Position numbers and translations under genes: made by a program. From Paenibacillus sp. D2_2 (lineage in GTDB: Bacteria; Bacillota; Bacilli; Paenibacillales; Paenibacillaceae), in contig NZ_CP133605.1 in NCBI RefSeq assembly GCF_031199965.1, positions 2,636,501 to 2,700,500 on the forward strand: a stretch of DNA of 64,000 bases. The letters run 5' to 3'. Each line of letters opens with the position of its first letter. Within the stretch, counting starts at the first letter, position 1. Of this stretch, positions 29,900-39,272 are shown in pieces. Under the pieces are notes generated by a model, which worked only from the letters and a program-made list of their open reading frames with translations, searched no databases and had not been told where the DNA came from.

Positions 29900-31432
29900 T
29901 TAGATCAAGCTTCTTTGGTAATTGGTGATTCGTGTATATTCATCTTCTAATATTCTTGATAAGCTGATGAACACGGGTAGTAATTGTCTATATTCTTTTA
30001 CGGCTTCTTCTTGTGGTGTGTGTTTGTAGGTACTACCAATCATTTGCTTAACGATATCAAAAGATTCAATTTGCCCAGTAGCGTAGAGACCTAGTATACA
30101 TGCTCCTAGACAAGAACTTTCGTAACTTATTGGCACAACGACTTCAGATTCGAAAATATCGGACATTATTTGCCGCCATACTTCAGATCTTGCAAAGCCT
30201 CCAGTTGCTTGAATCCGGGTAACGGGGCCATCCATACACTCGGTTAAGGCTAAGAACACAGTGTATAAATTATAAATAACACCTTCTAGAGCAGCCCGAA
30301 TCATATGCTCTTTCTTATGCGACATGGCCAGACCAAAGAATGAGCCACGCGCCTTAGGATTCCATAGTGGGGCACGTTCGCCTGCGAGATAGGGGTGAAA
30401 TATTAGTCCGTCTGCTCCTGGTCTTACACGTTCAGCTATCTTGGTTAATACATCGTAGGGATCAATTCCAAGTCTCTTGGCCGTCTCTACTTCGGAAGAA
30501 GCAAGCTCATCACGGATCCAACGGAGAACCATTCCTCCATTATTTACAGGTCCACCAATCACCCAATGATTTTCCGTTAAGGCATAACAGAATATTCTTT
30601 CTTTCTCATCGGTTTGCGGCTTGTCAATGACGGTCCGAATCGCTCCGCTTGTCCCAATCGTGACAGCAATCTCACCTTTTCCAATTGCGTTCACACCTAG
30701 ATTTGATAGCACACCATCACTGGCGCCAATGACAAATGGAGTCTGTGGATCGATACCCATCCGCTGCGCTAGAGCCAGATTGCAATTGTTGTATACTTGG
30801 GTGGTCGGTACGAGTTCAGATAATTGAGCACGCGTTATGCCAGCGATAGTTAAAGCTTCTTCATCCCAATCTAATGAGGATAAATTCATCATCCCCGTGC
30901 ACGAGGCGAGGGAGTGATCGATAACATATTGATCGAACAACTTTTTGAAGATATATTCTTTGATTCCGATATATTTTTTAGCTTTAGCCGCGATCTCATG
31001 CCGATCATTCACGATCCAGGTAATTTTACTTAACGGAGACATGGGGTGGATGGGGGTTCCTGTCCGTCTGTAAACTTCATGTCCGTTCAATTCCTCTTTA
31101 ATTTTCTGGGCCCATGCTTCACTGCGATTATCCGCCCAGGTGATGCAAGGTGTTAGTGGCTGATCATTTTCGTCAATCACAATAACACTGTGCATGGCAC
31201 TGCTAAAGGAAATAAACGATGGTTGTTTATCTGCATGATGTATTGTAATGTTGGAAACCGCTTGCAAAACGGCCTGAAAAATCTCTTCTGGATCTTGCTC
31301 CGCTGTGGATATATCAGGTGTATGTAGCGGGTAACCAATATTCTCCGTTTGTATCACTTCACCATGATCGGTGAACAATACTGCTTTGGTGCTTGTGGTG
31401 CCAATATCTACGCCTAACATGTAGCTACTCAT
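29900..31432 (-). CDS. gntK: Gluconokinase (FGGY family)
   Basis: 510 residues. It begins YMLGVDIGTTSTKAVLF (phosphate-binding loop), then FSSAMHSVIVID, CITWADNRSEAW, VIGASDGVLSNLGVNA, VTIGTSGAIRT, FHPYLAGERAPLWNP (FGGY signature region) and QATGGFARSEVWRQI. It converts gluconate to 6-phosphogluconate in the cytosol. The start overlaps the end of the gntR remnant by 8 bases, so the old operon order and coupling are kept even though the repressor is broken. Confidence 0.93.
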   Translation of the reverse strand: MSSYMLGVDIGTTSTKAVLFTDHGEVIQTENIGYPLHTPDISTAEQDPEEIFQAVLQAVSNITIHHADKQPSFISFSSAMHSVIVIDENDQPLTPCITWADNRSEAWAQKIKEELNGHEVYRRTGTPIHPMSPLSKITWIVNDRHEIAAKAKKYIGIKEYIFKKLFDQYVIDHSLASCTGMMNLSSLDWDEEALTIAGITRAQLSELVPTTQVYNNCNLALAQRMGIDPQTPFVIGASDGVLSNLGVNAIGKGEIAVTIGTSGAIRTVIDKPQTDEKERIFCYALTENHWVIGGPVNNGGMVLRWIRDELASSEVETAKRLGIDPYDVLTKIAERVRPGADGLIFHPYLAGERAPLWNPKARGSFFGLAMSHKKEHMIRAALEGVIYNLYTVFLALTECMDGPVTRIQATGGFARSEVWRQIMSDIFESEVVVPISYESSCLGACILGLYATGQIESFDIVKQMIGSTYKHTPQEEAVKEYRQLLPVFISLSRILEDEYTRITNYQRSLI

Positions 31433-31652
31433 GATGTTGTTCTACTCCTTTAAAAAAATGATGTTTATTAATTACCCATATCAAGTCGCTATAATTTTCT
31501 TTAAATCGAATGTGCATCGACAATAGAACAAAGCTTTCCATAACGGGCTTTAATTTATTCCAAATCATTAAGAGATAGGGTGTGAATGGTACGGACAAAA
31601 TGGTACCGCTTTCTATATTGCCAGAAATAATACGCATTCTTGAATACGTCAT
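31425..31652 (-). pseudogene. gntR: Internally deleted gntR (gluconate repressor remnant)
   Basis: 75 residues. The beginning SRMRIISGNIESGTILS matches residues shortly after the N-terminus of Bacillus GntR. The rest, MIWNKLKPVMESFVLLSM then RFKENYSDLIWVINKHH, matches the C-terminal effector domain of the same protein (Bacillus, from memory, has MIWNNLKPVMESFILLSM). About 110 residues, including most of the winged helix, are absent at the join (VPFTPY), and about 25 N-terminal residues are missing too. It cannot bind DNA as GntR. The promoter, operator and a cre-like motif remain, so gntKP is probably derepressed or only catabolite-controlled. Confidence 0.8.
31601..31615 (-). promoter_or_regulatory. 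cre-like site inside the gntR remnant
   Basis: Minus strand TAGAAAGCGGTACCA differs from the CcpA consensus WTGNAANCGNWNNCW at one base and matches, one base apart as I recall it, the cre inside Bacillus gntR. It lies in the surviving N-terminal fragment. Confidence 0.6.
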
Positions 31653-31679
31653 GATCTTACCTTCATTTGTTAATCAAGT

Positions 31680-31697
31680 ATACTTGTATACAAGTAT
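31680..31697 (-). promoter_or_regulatory. GntR operator, 18-bp perfect palindrome
   Basis: ATACTTGTATACAAGTAT is identical to the Bacillus GntR operator as I recall it and lies directly downstream of the -10 of the gnt promoter, where a bound repressor would block transcription. Confidence 0.85.
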
Positions 31698-31723
31698 TAT
31701 ACTCTGGATTCATTATTATGCAA
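31696..31723 (-). promoter_or_regulatory. Sigma-A promoter of the gnt operon
   Basis: Minus strand TTGCAT (31723-31718) and TATAAT (31701-31696) with a 16-base spacer. A second cre-like motif, ATGCAAGCGTTTTTA at 31718-31732 on the plus strand, overlaps the -35. Confidence 0.75.
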
Positions 31724-31835
31724 GCGTTTTTATTTTGCAAGTATGTCGATTTTCAAGTCTTGAGTTCGTTGTATTTGTAGTGGCCGGATAATCTATGTCC
31801 CAAATGTTAAGAAAATGATAAAGGAGCGTACGAGA

Positions 31836-32177
31836 ATGAATCAGGAAGTAACCAATTTTATTGAAGAATTGAAGGAACCTTGGCATAAGGAATTTACCCT
31901 CAGACTGCGTGATGTGGTACATCAAGCGATCCCTGATGTGCATGAGCGTATTCAATATAAGAAGCCTCACTTTTTGAAAAATGGGAAATATGCAGCTGCG
32001 ATCTCTACCTCGAAAGAAGCGGTTAGCTTCACCATTTTTAATTGTTCAGATCTAGAGTTCCCAGAAGGGAAGTTCGACGGTCCACCAGAAAGAAAGACGC
32101 TTAAGCTTCGTAAAGGAGATACGGTTGATCCCGAGCAACTGGTGTCATTGGTCAGCAAGGCTTCTAGCTCGCTTTAA
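31836..32177 (+). CDS. DUF1801-domain protein
   Basis: 113 residues: VTNFIEELKEPWHKEFTLRLRDVVHQAIPDVHERIQYKKPHFLKNGKY in family order, shown here by IPDVHERIQYKKPHF and AISTSKEAVSFTIFN. DUF1801 (YdhG-like, frataxin-like fold) proteins are small, soluble and of unsettled function, some linked to iron. Start ATG 31836 follows AAAGGAGCG. Divergent from the gnt operon. Confidence 0.8.
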   Translation: MNQEVTNFIEELKEPWHKEFTLRLRDVVHQAIPDVHERIQYKKPHFLKNGKYAAAISTSKEAVSFTIFNCSDLEFPEGKFDGPPERKTLKLRKGDTVDPEQLVSLVSKASSSL

Positions 32178-32514
32178 ATGCAAAGACAGTGCTGTATGAT
32201 CAATATAGACGGTAATTTGACATATAGATTTTGCTTGCTCAAGTAAAGACTTCACCCCCGAAGCATACGCAAGACAGGCAATAACGAAGCAGATTTGAAA
32301 TGGATACGATAATCCTATTTTCACATACGATATTGAAATTAAATAATGCGCTTACATGCTACCATGGCAGTAGTTGACCGAAAACGACTGATGAATGAAA
32401 GGCTGCGGCTTGAAAAGACGATGGCGTATTCATTCATATGGCGCTGCTAGGTCAAATACTTTTTGCAATCCGGGTCTGTCTTTACCGGGTTCAAATAACC
32501 GGAGGGAATTTACT
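32178..32514. other. 337-base intergenic region
   Basis: No supported gene. Its useful content is the promoter element at 32335-32377, followed by a leader of about 135 bases before the Gfo/Idh start. Confidence 0.6.
32335..32377 (+). promoter_or_regulatory. Promoter/operator element, copy 1 (cre-like core)
   Basis: Shares GAAATTAA, GCGCTTACATGCTA and GTAGTTGA, in the same order and spacing, with 36835-36878 upstream of the solute-binding gene. GCGCTTACA resembles half of a LacI/CcpA-type operator. The two genes are probably controlled by the same factor. Confidence 0.6.
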
Positions 32515-33593
32515 ATGACAAAAACGATTGTAGCGGTAATCGGCTGCGGAACCATTGCCAACAATGCTCACATCCCGGCCTATATGGCTAATAAGGACGT
32601 CGAGATCAAGTATTTCTGCGATATCCGCAGGGAGCGGGCTGAGAAAGCAGTTGAACAGTATGGGTGCGGTACGGCCGTGGAGGATTATCGGGTCATTCTG
32701 GACGATCCTGAGGTGATGGCGGTTTCGGTTTGTACTCCGAACAACATTCACGCCTCTATCGCGATCGATTGCTTGCGCGCGGACAAGCACGTGTTATGCG
32801 AGAAGCCAGCCGCCAGAACGTACAAGGAAGCGCTGGAGATGCAAAAAGCCCAGCATGAAACTGGGAAAACGCTGAATATCGGCGTCGTGAATCGCTTCAA
32901 TAAAGGCGTCAATATTATCAAGCAAATGATCGAAAGCGGAGAACTTGGTGAATTGTATCATGTTGTTGTCAGTTTCCGTTCACATCGCTCGATTCCGGGA
33001 CTGGGCGGAGACTTTACGACCAAGGATGTCGCGGGAGGAGGAGCGCTCATTGACTGGGGTGTTCATTTTCTAGATATCGTCATGTACTGTACGGGCGATC
33101 CGCAGCCGAAGACCGTATCGGGACAGACGTATTCCAAGCTCGGCAAAGATATGCCGAATTATGCATACTTGAACATGTGGGCAGGTCCTCCGAACTATGA
33201 GGGCAGCTATGATGTGGATGACTTCGTAACAGCGATGGTTCGGACGGAAGGACCGTCGATTACTGTGAACGGCGCTTGGGCACAAAATATCGGCGTCGAA
33301 GAAATGTATATTGATTTTCTTGGGGACAAAGCGGGCATTCGTCTTCATTACGGCAAGGAGTTTACACTGTATTCGGCGAAGCACGGTGCTTTGTTGGAAA
33401 GCACCCAAAATATCCGCAGGGCAACGCCTTCCAGGAGGAGATTGACTGCTTTATCTCCGCCATTCATTCTGGAGAAAAGCTGCCGTCGCATATTGATACG
33501 GTGATTTTGTCCTCACAAATTATTGAAGCTATTTATCAATCCTCTGAAGAAGGTCGTGAAATATCGCTTCTGGAACAGGGGGTGCTGGGATGA
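32515..33593 (+). CDS. Gfo/Idh/MocA-family oxidoreductase, one frameshift
   Basis: About 359 residues. The NAD(P) site VAVIGCGTIANNAHIPAY and AVSVCTPNNIHASIA are followed by the catalytic-lysine motif HVLCEKPAARTYKEA and GGGALIDWGVHFLDI. Frame is lost near 33418: adding one G to CGCAGGGC gives NIRRGNAFQEEIDCFISAI and reads to TGA 33591-33593. It probably oxidises or epimerises a sugar or inositol derivative with NAD. Start ATG 32515 follows GGAGGGAA. It overlaps the next gene by 4 bases (ATGA). Confidence 0.87.
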
Positions 33594-34435
33594 AGAAAAT
33601 AGGTTTTATCGACTACTATCTGGATGAATGGCACGCGAACAATTACCCTGAATGGATCCGTAATGCTTCAGGCGGTACGATGGAAGTATGTTTTGCTTAT
33701 GGCATGAAGGATGCCGAGCAGGGGCTTAGCAATACGGAATGGTGTACGAAACATGGTTTGACGTGGTGCGAAACGATTGAAGAAGTAATCACCCAAAGTG
33801 ATTACTTGATCGTACTGTCGCCTGACAACCCGGAGCAGCATGAGGTACTTGCCGAGCTGCCGCTGGCTTCAGGAAAGCCAACTTATATCGATAAGACCTT
33901 TGCCCCGGACAGGGCAGCGGCGGTTCGTTTGTTTGATCGGGCCGCGAAGTATCAGACTCCACTATATTCTTCGTCAGCGCTCCGGTATGCTGCGGAATAT
34001 ATAGAAGTCGAGCGCTCAGGGATCAAGGTGATCTCGAGTTGGGGTCCAGGCGCTATGGAAAATTACTCGATTCACCAGATCGAGCCGATCATTTCCTTGA
34101 TGGGGGTAGGCGCGAAGCGCGTTATGTTCATCGGCACGGAAGCTGCGCCAGCCCTACTGATCGAGTTTTCTGACGGAAGACAGGCAACGATTCAACAGCC
34201 GGGTCAGGGCTCTCCGTTCATGTTGTCCATCAACTACGACTCGGGAGCCTGCCGCGTCGTACAGCCGGCATCGGATTTCTTCCAGAGCTTTATTCGTGAT
34301 TTGGTGAGATTCTTCGAGACCCGGGAGGTAACTGTGCCGTCCTTCGAGACCATTGCCGTTATAACCATTATTGAAAATGCACTTATTGCCGCTAAGCAGC
34401 CTTATCAGTGGATCGAGCTGACGGAGAGCCATTAA
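33590..34435 (+). CDS. Gfo/Idh-like Rossmann-fold protein
   Basis: 281 residues: KKIGFIDYYLDEWHANNYPEW, DYLIVLSPDNPEQHEVLAEL, GKPTYIDKTFAPDRAAAVRLF (position of the EKP Lys), then SSALRYAAEYIEV. It lacks a classical GxGxxG, so cofactor use is uncertain. Such proteins occur next to Gfo/Idh dehydrogenases in Paenibacillus sugar clusters. It is translationally coupled to the previous gene and the two may work on the same sugar derivative. Confidence 0.75.
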   Translation: MKKIGFIDYYLDEWHANNYPEWIRNASGGTMEVCFAYGMKDAEQGLSNTEWCTKHGLTWCETIEEVITQSDYLIVLSPDNPEQHEVLAELPLASGKPTYIDKTFAPDRAAAVRLFDRAAKYQTPLYSSSALRYAAEYIEVERSGIKVISSWGPGAMENYSIHQIEPIISLMGVGAKRVMFIGTEAAPALLIEFSDGRQATIQQPGQGSPFMLSINYDSGACRVVQPASDFFQSFIRDLVRFFETREVTVPSFETIAVITIIENALIAAKQPYQWIELTESH

Positions 34436-34468
34436 TCGGTCAATCTAAATCGTTAAGAGATGCGGCCT

Positions 34469-34515
34469 AAGCCGCCTGTCGTCACTTGATTGAAGTTGCG
34501 ATGGGCGGCTTTTTT
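34469..34515 (+). terminator. Rho-independent terminator between convergent genes
   Basis: AAGCCGCC at 34469-34476 pairs with GGCGGCTT at 34504-34511, then T tract. The right arm lies within the last codons of the convergent acyltransferase. Confidence 0.8.
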
Positions 34516-35714
34516 GTGTTCTTATACGCTTTTTGTTTTTTCCACTTGCATGTTGCGATTCTTTTTTGAATCAACGGATCGAAGATTCGCTTGCTCCACT
34601 TACCGAGTAACGAAAGGGTTTTCGCATCGACGAAAAGATAGAACCAATGGGCTAATGCAAAGATGATTGGGGTTGTTAGTATAACAGTGAGAGTAACGCT
34701 GAGAGAGTAAGAGAACAGGAGGTGTAACTGATAGAATATATAGGATCCGAGTGAGCAGATTATCGTGAAGTGGAGTAGATATAAAGAGAACGATATTTTG
34801 CCAAGGTAAGAGAACAGTTTTCGGCTAAACAGCGATTGGAGGCGAGAAGAATTCAGAAGGGCCGTCAAGGTAAAAAATGCACCTAGTGTATGGTAGAACA
34901 CAAAAAATGAAAAAGATGAGGTCTTCCAAACTAGCAAGGAATATACGGTGTTCTCGATACCCACATAAGGATAGGAGCCAAGATATAAGCCTATGCACAG
35001 AAGAAAGAGGGTGATCCAAGGTCGCTGAATGACCGTTAGCCAGTTTCGACCGCTGTACTTCAGGTCGCTAAGCGCCATGCCAAGTACGAAACCCAAATAA
35101 TACGAATCAATAAGCAGCACGGCGAGAATCACATATCCGATAAACCGAAGTTTGAATCTGCCAATGGTCAGAAGAAATCCAAAAATGAGGAAGGAACCGA
35201 ACAGTTCATAGGTCATGGTCCATAACACTGGATTGTAAGCGGATCCATATCGAAAGAAATTGTGGAATAAGGCTTCTTGAATCATGACAAGGAAGTTAGA
35301 GCTGGCCACAAACGGATCAGGCATTGAAGATAACGTCGTTTGGCGAATATCGCTAAAATATCCTAGACCAAGCAACATGACCATGTAGGCAAGTACGACG
35401 GACAGGGCTGCCGGAACCGCCAATCGAAAATATCGGCGCAGCGCGGAGGAGTAAATATGTATCTTATCTAACGTGCTAAAATACCGCCAGCTGAGCACAA
35501 AACCACTCAATACGAAAAAGACGCAGACAGAAAAATTGCCGTTGAACAATAAGTTCAGCGGTGTCCTTGCCGTAAAGCTCTCAAAGGAAAAGTGGACAAT
35601 CTCCGGTTTTCCTTCAAACACTGATGGCGCAAATACCTGAAAAAAATGAGAAACGACGACCACGCAAGCTGCCAAACCTCTTAGACCATCCAAATAAACG
35701 ATTTTCGATGCCAT
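34482..35714 (-). CDS. Acyltransferase 3 family membrane protein
   Basis: 410 residues with about ten membrane helices. IVYLDGLRGLAACVVVVSHFFQVF carries the family DGLRGxA and His, and FFVLSGFVLSWRYF follows. Acyltransferase_3 enzymes transfer acyl groups (often acetyl) to surface polysaccharides or lipids in the membrane. It lies on the opposite strand inside a sugar locus. Start ATG 35714; the C-terminus is Lys-rich and cytosolic. Acceptor unknown. Confidence 0.88.
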   Translation of the reverse strand: MASKIVYLDGLRGLAACVVVVSHFFQVFAPSVFEGKPEIVHFSFESFTARTPLNLLFNGNFSVCVFFVLSGFVLSWRYFSTLDKIHIYSSALRRYFRLAVPAALSVVLAYMVMLLGLGYFSDIRQTTLSSMPDPFVASSNFLVMIQEALFHNFFRYGSAYNPVLWTMTYELFGSFLIFGFLLTIGRFKLRFIGYVILAVLLIDSYYLGFVLGMALSDLKYSGRNWLTVIQRPWITLFLLCIGLYLGSYPYVGIENTVYSLLVWKTSSFSFFVFYHTLGAFFTLTALLNSSRLQSLFSRKLFSYLGKISFSLYLLHFTIICSLGSYIFYQLHLLFSYSLSVTLTVILTTPIIFALAHWFYLFVDAKTLSLLGKWSKRIFDPLIQKRIATCKWKKQKAYKNTKKPPIATSIK

Positions 35715-35869
35715 ATACGCTCAACTCCCCAGTTTTTCAATATTCAGGGTTCAATTTTATTAGATTTAAAAAAGGAATGATTGTACTAACGTAACGAGTT
35801 GCAAACGCGAAGCGAGTGGCAGATGAACTACGGTTTTACGAAAAAGGGGACAAAGAGGAGTGATTTGAG

Positions 35870-36793
35870 ATGAAAAAACTCGATATCGATCAATTGACCC
35901 GCAAAGGAGTGATTTATTTTAACTCCAAGTTGGAGATGCTGGAAGATTTGCATTGCAAGATGTATCGAATGGATTCGCTCGTCAGCTTGTCCACCCATTT
36001 TCATGACTACTTTCAGATATGGTACGTATCTAAAGGGGAATTTCTGCACACACTCGGCACGCGGCAATACCGGATTAAAAAAGGGGATCTGTTTCTTGTG
36101 CCTCCCTTTACGCTGCATCGCATTCAGACTTTCGAAAAAGAGAAGGTTGAAATTTTAGGTTGCGAATTTTTGCCGTCCTTCATCAACGAGAGATTTGACG
36201 ATCCTGTCAAGGATCAAATGTTTTTTGACTTCAACTATTTGAAGCATTTTTTTAATCCAGACTGCACTCGTCATTCGCAGATTGTTTTTGATGGAGTAAC
36301 GGATGGGAAAATCCGAAACTTGCTTCAGGATATGCTGAGTGAATATGAAGAACGTACGCCGTTTTTTCCAATCGCTCTGAAAGCGAATCTACTGCAGCTG
36401 TTATCGATCATCATTCGCCAGGTGAATGGGGAACTTGTAAAGGCCGGATTTCAAAAAATCGAAAGGTATCGGGATACGATGAATAAAGTGGTCGAATATA
36501 TTGATCAAAACGCTCATGAGGACATTAAGCTGGAGCATATTTGCGCCATGTCTAATATGTCGAAGCCAACGATTTGCAGATTGTTTAAAGAGTGGACGGG
36601 CAAGACCTTCAACCGCTATCTTGTTAATTTACGTATAGCAAATGCGCTTGTTCTCCTGCAGCGTCCGTCATTGTCGGTCACGGATGTATGTTATGCCACA
36701 GGGTTTAACGAGCTCGCTTACTTTTGCAGAATTTTCAAAAAGTACACTGGCATTTCTCCCAATCAGTTCCGTAAACAGGCCATGAACAAATAG
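35870..36793 (+). CDS. AraC-family regulator with cupin-like N-terminus
   Basis: 307 residues. The N-terminal cupin-like sensor (SLSTHFHDYFQIWYVSKGEFLHTLG, quoted from STHFHDYFQIWYVSKGEF; then KKGDLFLVPPFTLHRI) is followed by two C-terminal HTH motifs (EHICAMSNMSKPTICRLFKEWTG in the first; VTDVCYATGFNELAYFCRIF in the second). It most likely activates the solute-binding/permease genes starting 140 bases downstream in response to their sugar. Start ATG 35870 follows AGAGGAGTG. Confidence 0.88.
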   Translation: MKKLDIDQLTRKGVIYFNSKLEMLEDLHCKMYRMDSLVSLSTHFHDYFQIWYVSKGEFLHTLGTRQYRIKKGDLFLVPPFTLHRIQTFEKEKVEILGCEFLPSFINERFDDPVKDQMFFDFNYLKHFFNPDCTRHSQIVFDGVTDGKIRNLLQDMLSEYEERTPFFPIALKANLLQLLSIIIRQVNGELVKAGFQKIERYRDTMNKVVEYIDQNAHEDIKLEHICAMSNMSKPTICRLFKEWTGKTFNRYLVNLRIANALVLLQRPSLSVTDVCYATGFNELAYFCRIFKKYTGISPNQFRKQAMNK

Positions 36794-36834
36794 CTTTAAA
36801 TTTTAACGATAGTCCAACTTTAAGATACAAAAGT

Positions 36835-36878
36835 GAAATTAACTAAAGCGCTTACATGCTAACATATGGGGTAGTTGA
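36835..36878 (+). promoter_or_regulatory. Promoter/operator element, copy 2 (cre-like core)
   Basis: Second copy of the element at 32335: GAAATTAA, AAGCGCTTACATGCTAA and GGTAGTTGA. It lies 56 bases before the solute-binding gene. AAAGCGCTTACA is close to a CcpA/LacI-family operator core. Confidence 0.65.
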
Positions 36879-36933
36879 TGGTAGCAAACGAGGGCTCGTT
36901 GTTGTTGCTATCAAAAGTTGAGGGGGGAAGAGA

Positions 36934-38249
36934 CATGAAGCGAAAAGGAAGTATATTAGTTCTAATCTTCGTATTTATGTTTGCGATTTTATCCGGCTGC
37001 GGTGGTGGTAAAGATACTCCAAGCTCCGGGAAGGAAAGCGGTGAATCGAAGAGCGGAGACTCCAAAAAAGAATCGGTTGAGCTTAGCTTTTGGTATGGTT
37101 GGACCAGGTCCGGAAGCAGAAGCGCTCGAAAAATTGATCAAGAAGTGGAATGATGCCAATCCTGATATTAAGGTAAAAGGGTTGTCACAAAGCGATTACC
37201 AGAAGCAACTGACAGCCATTACCGGAGGTAATCCCCCTGATGTCGCGTCCAACTTCGGTCAGGATGTCGTACCGTGGGGAGAACGGGGTGCCATGATGCC
37301 ACTCGATGATTACATCAAGAAGGATAACGTAGATTTAGGTGATTTTGTGCCAGCTGCCCTGAGCTCTTCCCAGTCCCAAGGTAAAACATATGCCATTCCA
37401 ATTGCCATGCACGTAACGATGCTCTTTTATAACAAAGATGTGCTAGAAAAAGCAGGCTTGAGCGGACCTCCGGAAACGATGGGTCAACTCAAAGAATACA
37501 TCACAAAGCTGAGTGTCAAAGATGATGGAGGAAAACTCCAGCAGCTAGGCCTATGGCCGGGGCTTGATGCCTTCACGTTCAGTAATGCTTATGGCGGATC
37601 TTATTACGATGCGGATAAAAAGCAGGTAACTCCGGATAATGCGGGTGTCAAAGCGGCTGTCGAGTTTGGAAAAGGGATTTGGGATCAGTTTGGATCCAGT
37701 GAGCTCGATCGGTTTGCGTCCGGATTAGGTCAGTACATGTCGCCTCAGAATCCTTTCTTCACAGGCAAGTATGCGATGACGCTCGATGGCGAATGGCTGC
37801 CGACATTCATTAAACAGTTCGCTCCGAACTTAAATTACGGCATTGCGCCAATCCCTTACGATGAAAATAATCCAAACCTCAAAAATCCGGGCAACGTAAC
37901 CACAAGCGTATTTTATATTCCGAAAGGCGTGAAGCATCCGGACGAATCGTGGAAGTTCCTGAAATGGATCACGGAACCGGAACAAATGGCGGAGTTTACC
38001 GCGGCCATCGGTAATTTGCCTACCAGAACTTCGCTGCAAACCAATGAAATCTACAAGGATGTACCTGGCTTCCAGGAGTTTTTACAATATTCCTCGAGTC
38101 CTAATCTACACTCCTTCCCGGCCACATCTTTTTCGTCGGAGTATATGACGGAGTTCTCGACGCAATACAATGCAATTCTTCGTGGAGAGGTCAGCGTGGA
38201 TGAAGGGTTGAAAAGGGTGAAAGATAAGATTCAGCCTCTAGTCAAATAA
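36934..38249 (+). CDS. Sugar ABC transporter solute-binding lipoprotein, one frameshift
   Basis: About 438 residues of the family 1 extracellular solute-binding proteins. A lipoprotein signal ends ILSGC with Cys22; a Gly/Ser/Lys-rich linker follows, then VELSFWYG. Frame is lost near 37097: removing one T in GGTTGGA gives FWYGGPGPEAEALEKLIKKW. NPDIKVKGLSQSDYQKQL, AITGGNPPDVASNFGQDV, AIPIAMHVTMLFYNKD and LDGEWLPTFIKQ follow. It is membrane-anchored outside the cell and delivers a sugar or oligosaccharide to the two permeases downstream. Start ATG 36934 follows GAGGGGGG. Confidence 0.88.
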
Positions 38250-38322
38250 TCCGACATAAGGATCTAACTCAGTCGCTTATAGGGCCGGGTTAGATCCAAT
38301 CTATCATGAGGAGGACAGGTAG

Positions 38323-39269
38323 ATGAGAGACTCCATATCCGGCAATTCATTTCTAAGGAGGAGGGGTTGGACGAGAAGGGAATGGCATTATTTTTGGCTA
38401 GGACTGGTCTTCGCTTCTCCATGGATCATCGGCTTCCTGGTTTTTACCGTATATCCTTTCTTCAGCTCTCTATACTTCAGTTTGACGGAATATGATCTGT
38501 TTAATTCCCGAGATGGGTGGGCATAGACAATTACCAGGCGATTATGAAAGATCACAACTTTTATAAATCTATCAGCAATACGTTGTTTATGGCTTTCATC
38601 TCCGTTCCTATTACGTTGTTCAGCTCTTTGCTCATTGCTATGTTGCTGAACTTTAAAGTAAAAGGCATCAATTATTATCGCACGATATATTATCTACCTG
38701 CGGTTATCCCAGGCGTCGCGAGTGCCTTGCTCTGGACATGGATGCTGAATCCGGACTTCGGCCTCGTCAACATTTTTCTGCGCTGGGTAGGCCTTCCTGA
38801 TCCGGCTTGGCTGCTAGACCCTCGGTTTACCAAGCCTTCACTGATTCTAATGGGACTTTGGGGCTCCGGAGCGGGTTCACTGATTTTTCTAGCTGCCCTT
38901 CAAGGCGTTCCGCAAACCTATTACGAAGCGGCGCAGGTCGATGGGGCTAACTGGTGGTATCGGTTTTGGAAAATTACTGTTCCGGCGCTGTCGCCGATTA
39001 TTTTATTCCAGCTTATCATGGGGCTAATCGGTGCGTTTCAGATTTTTACGGAATCTTACATTCTAGCGGGAGGAAAATCGGGCAACGCCCTTGGTGGACC
39101 TGGGCAGTCGTTATTATTTTATGCCGTTAATCTGTACCAGGAAGCCTTTATGAATCTGAAGATGGGCTACGCTTCGGCGCTCGCCTGGATTCTGTTTATC
39201 ATTGTCATGATGATTACGCTGCTGGTCCTGAAAACATCCAAACGCTGGGTCTATTACGGAGGTGAATAG
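38323..39269 (+). CDS. Sugar ABC transporter permease (MalF-like), one frameshift
   Basis: About 316 residues and six membrane helices. Helix 1 is [18 protein letters not shown]; the EAA loop reads [22 protein letters not shown]. Frame is lost near 38509: adding one C to AATTCCCG gives [19 protein letters not shown]. It forms a CUT1 importer with the next permease. No ATPase gene is present, as in many Gram-positive CUT1 systems that share an MsmX-type ATPase encoded elsewhere. Start ATG 38323 after GAGGAGGACAGG. Confidence 0.9.
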
Positions 39270-39272
39270 CGG

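Noticed and set aside
28523-29950. Series of plus-strand open frames
   Set aside because: Shadows of gntP and gntK on the opposite strand.
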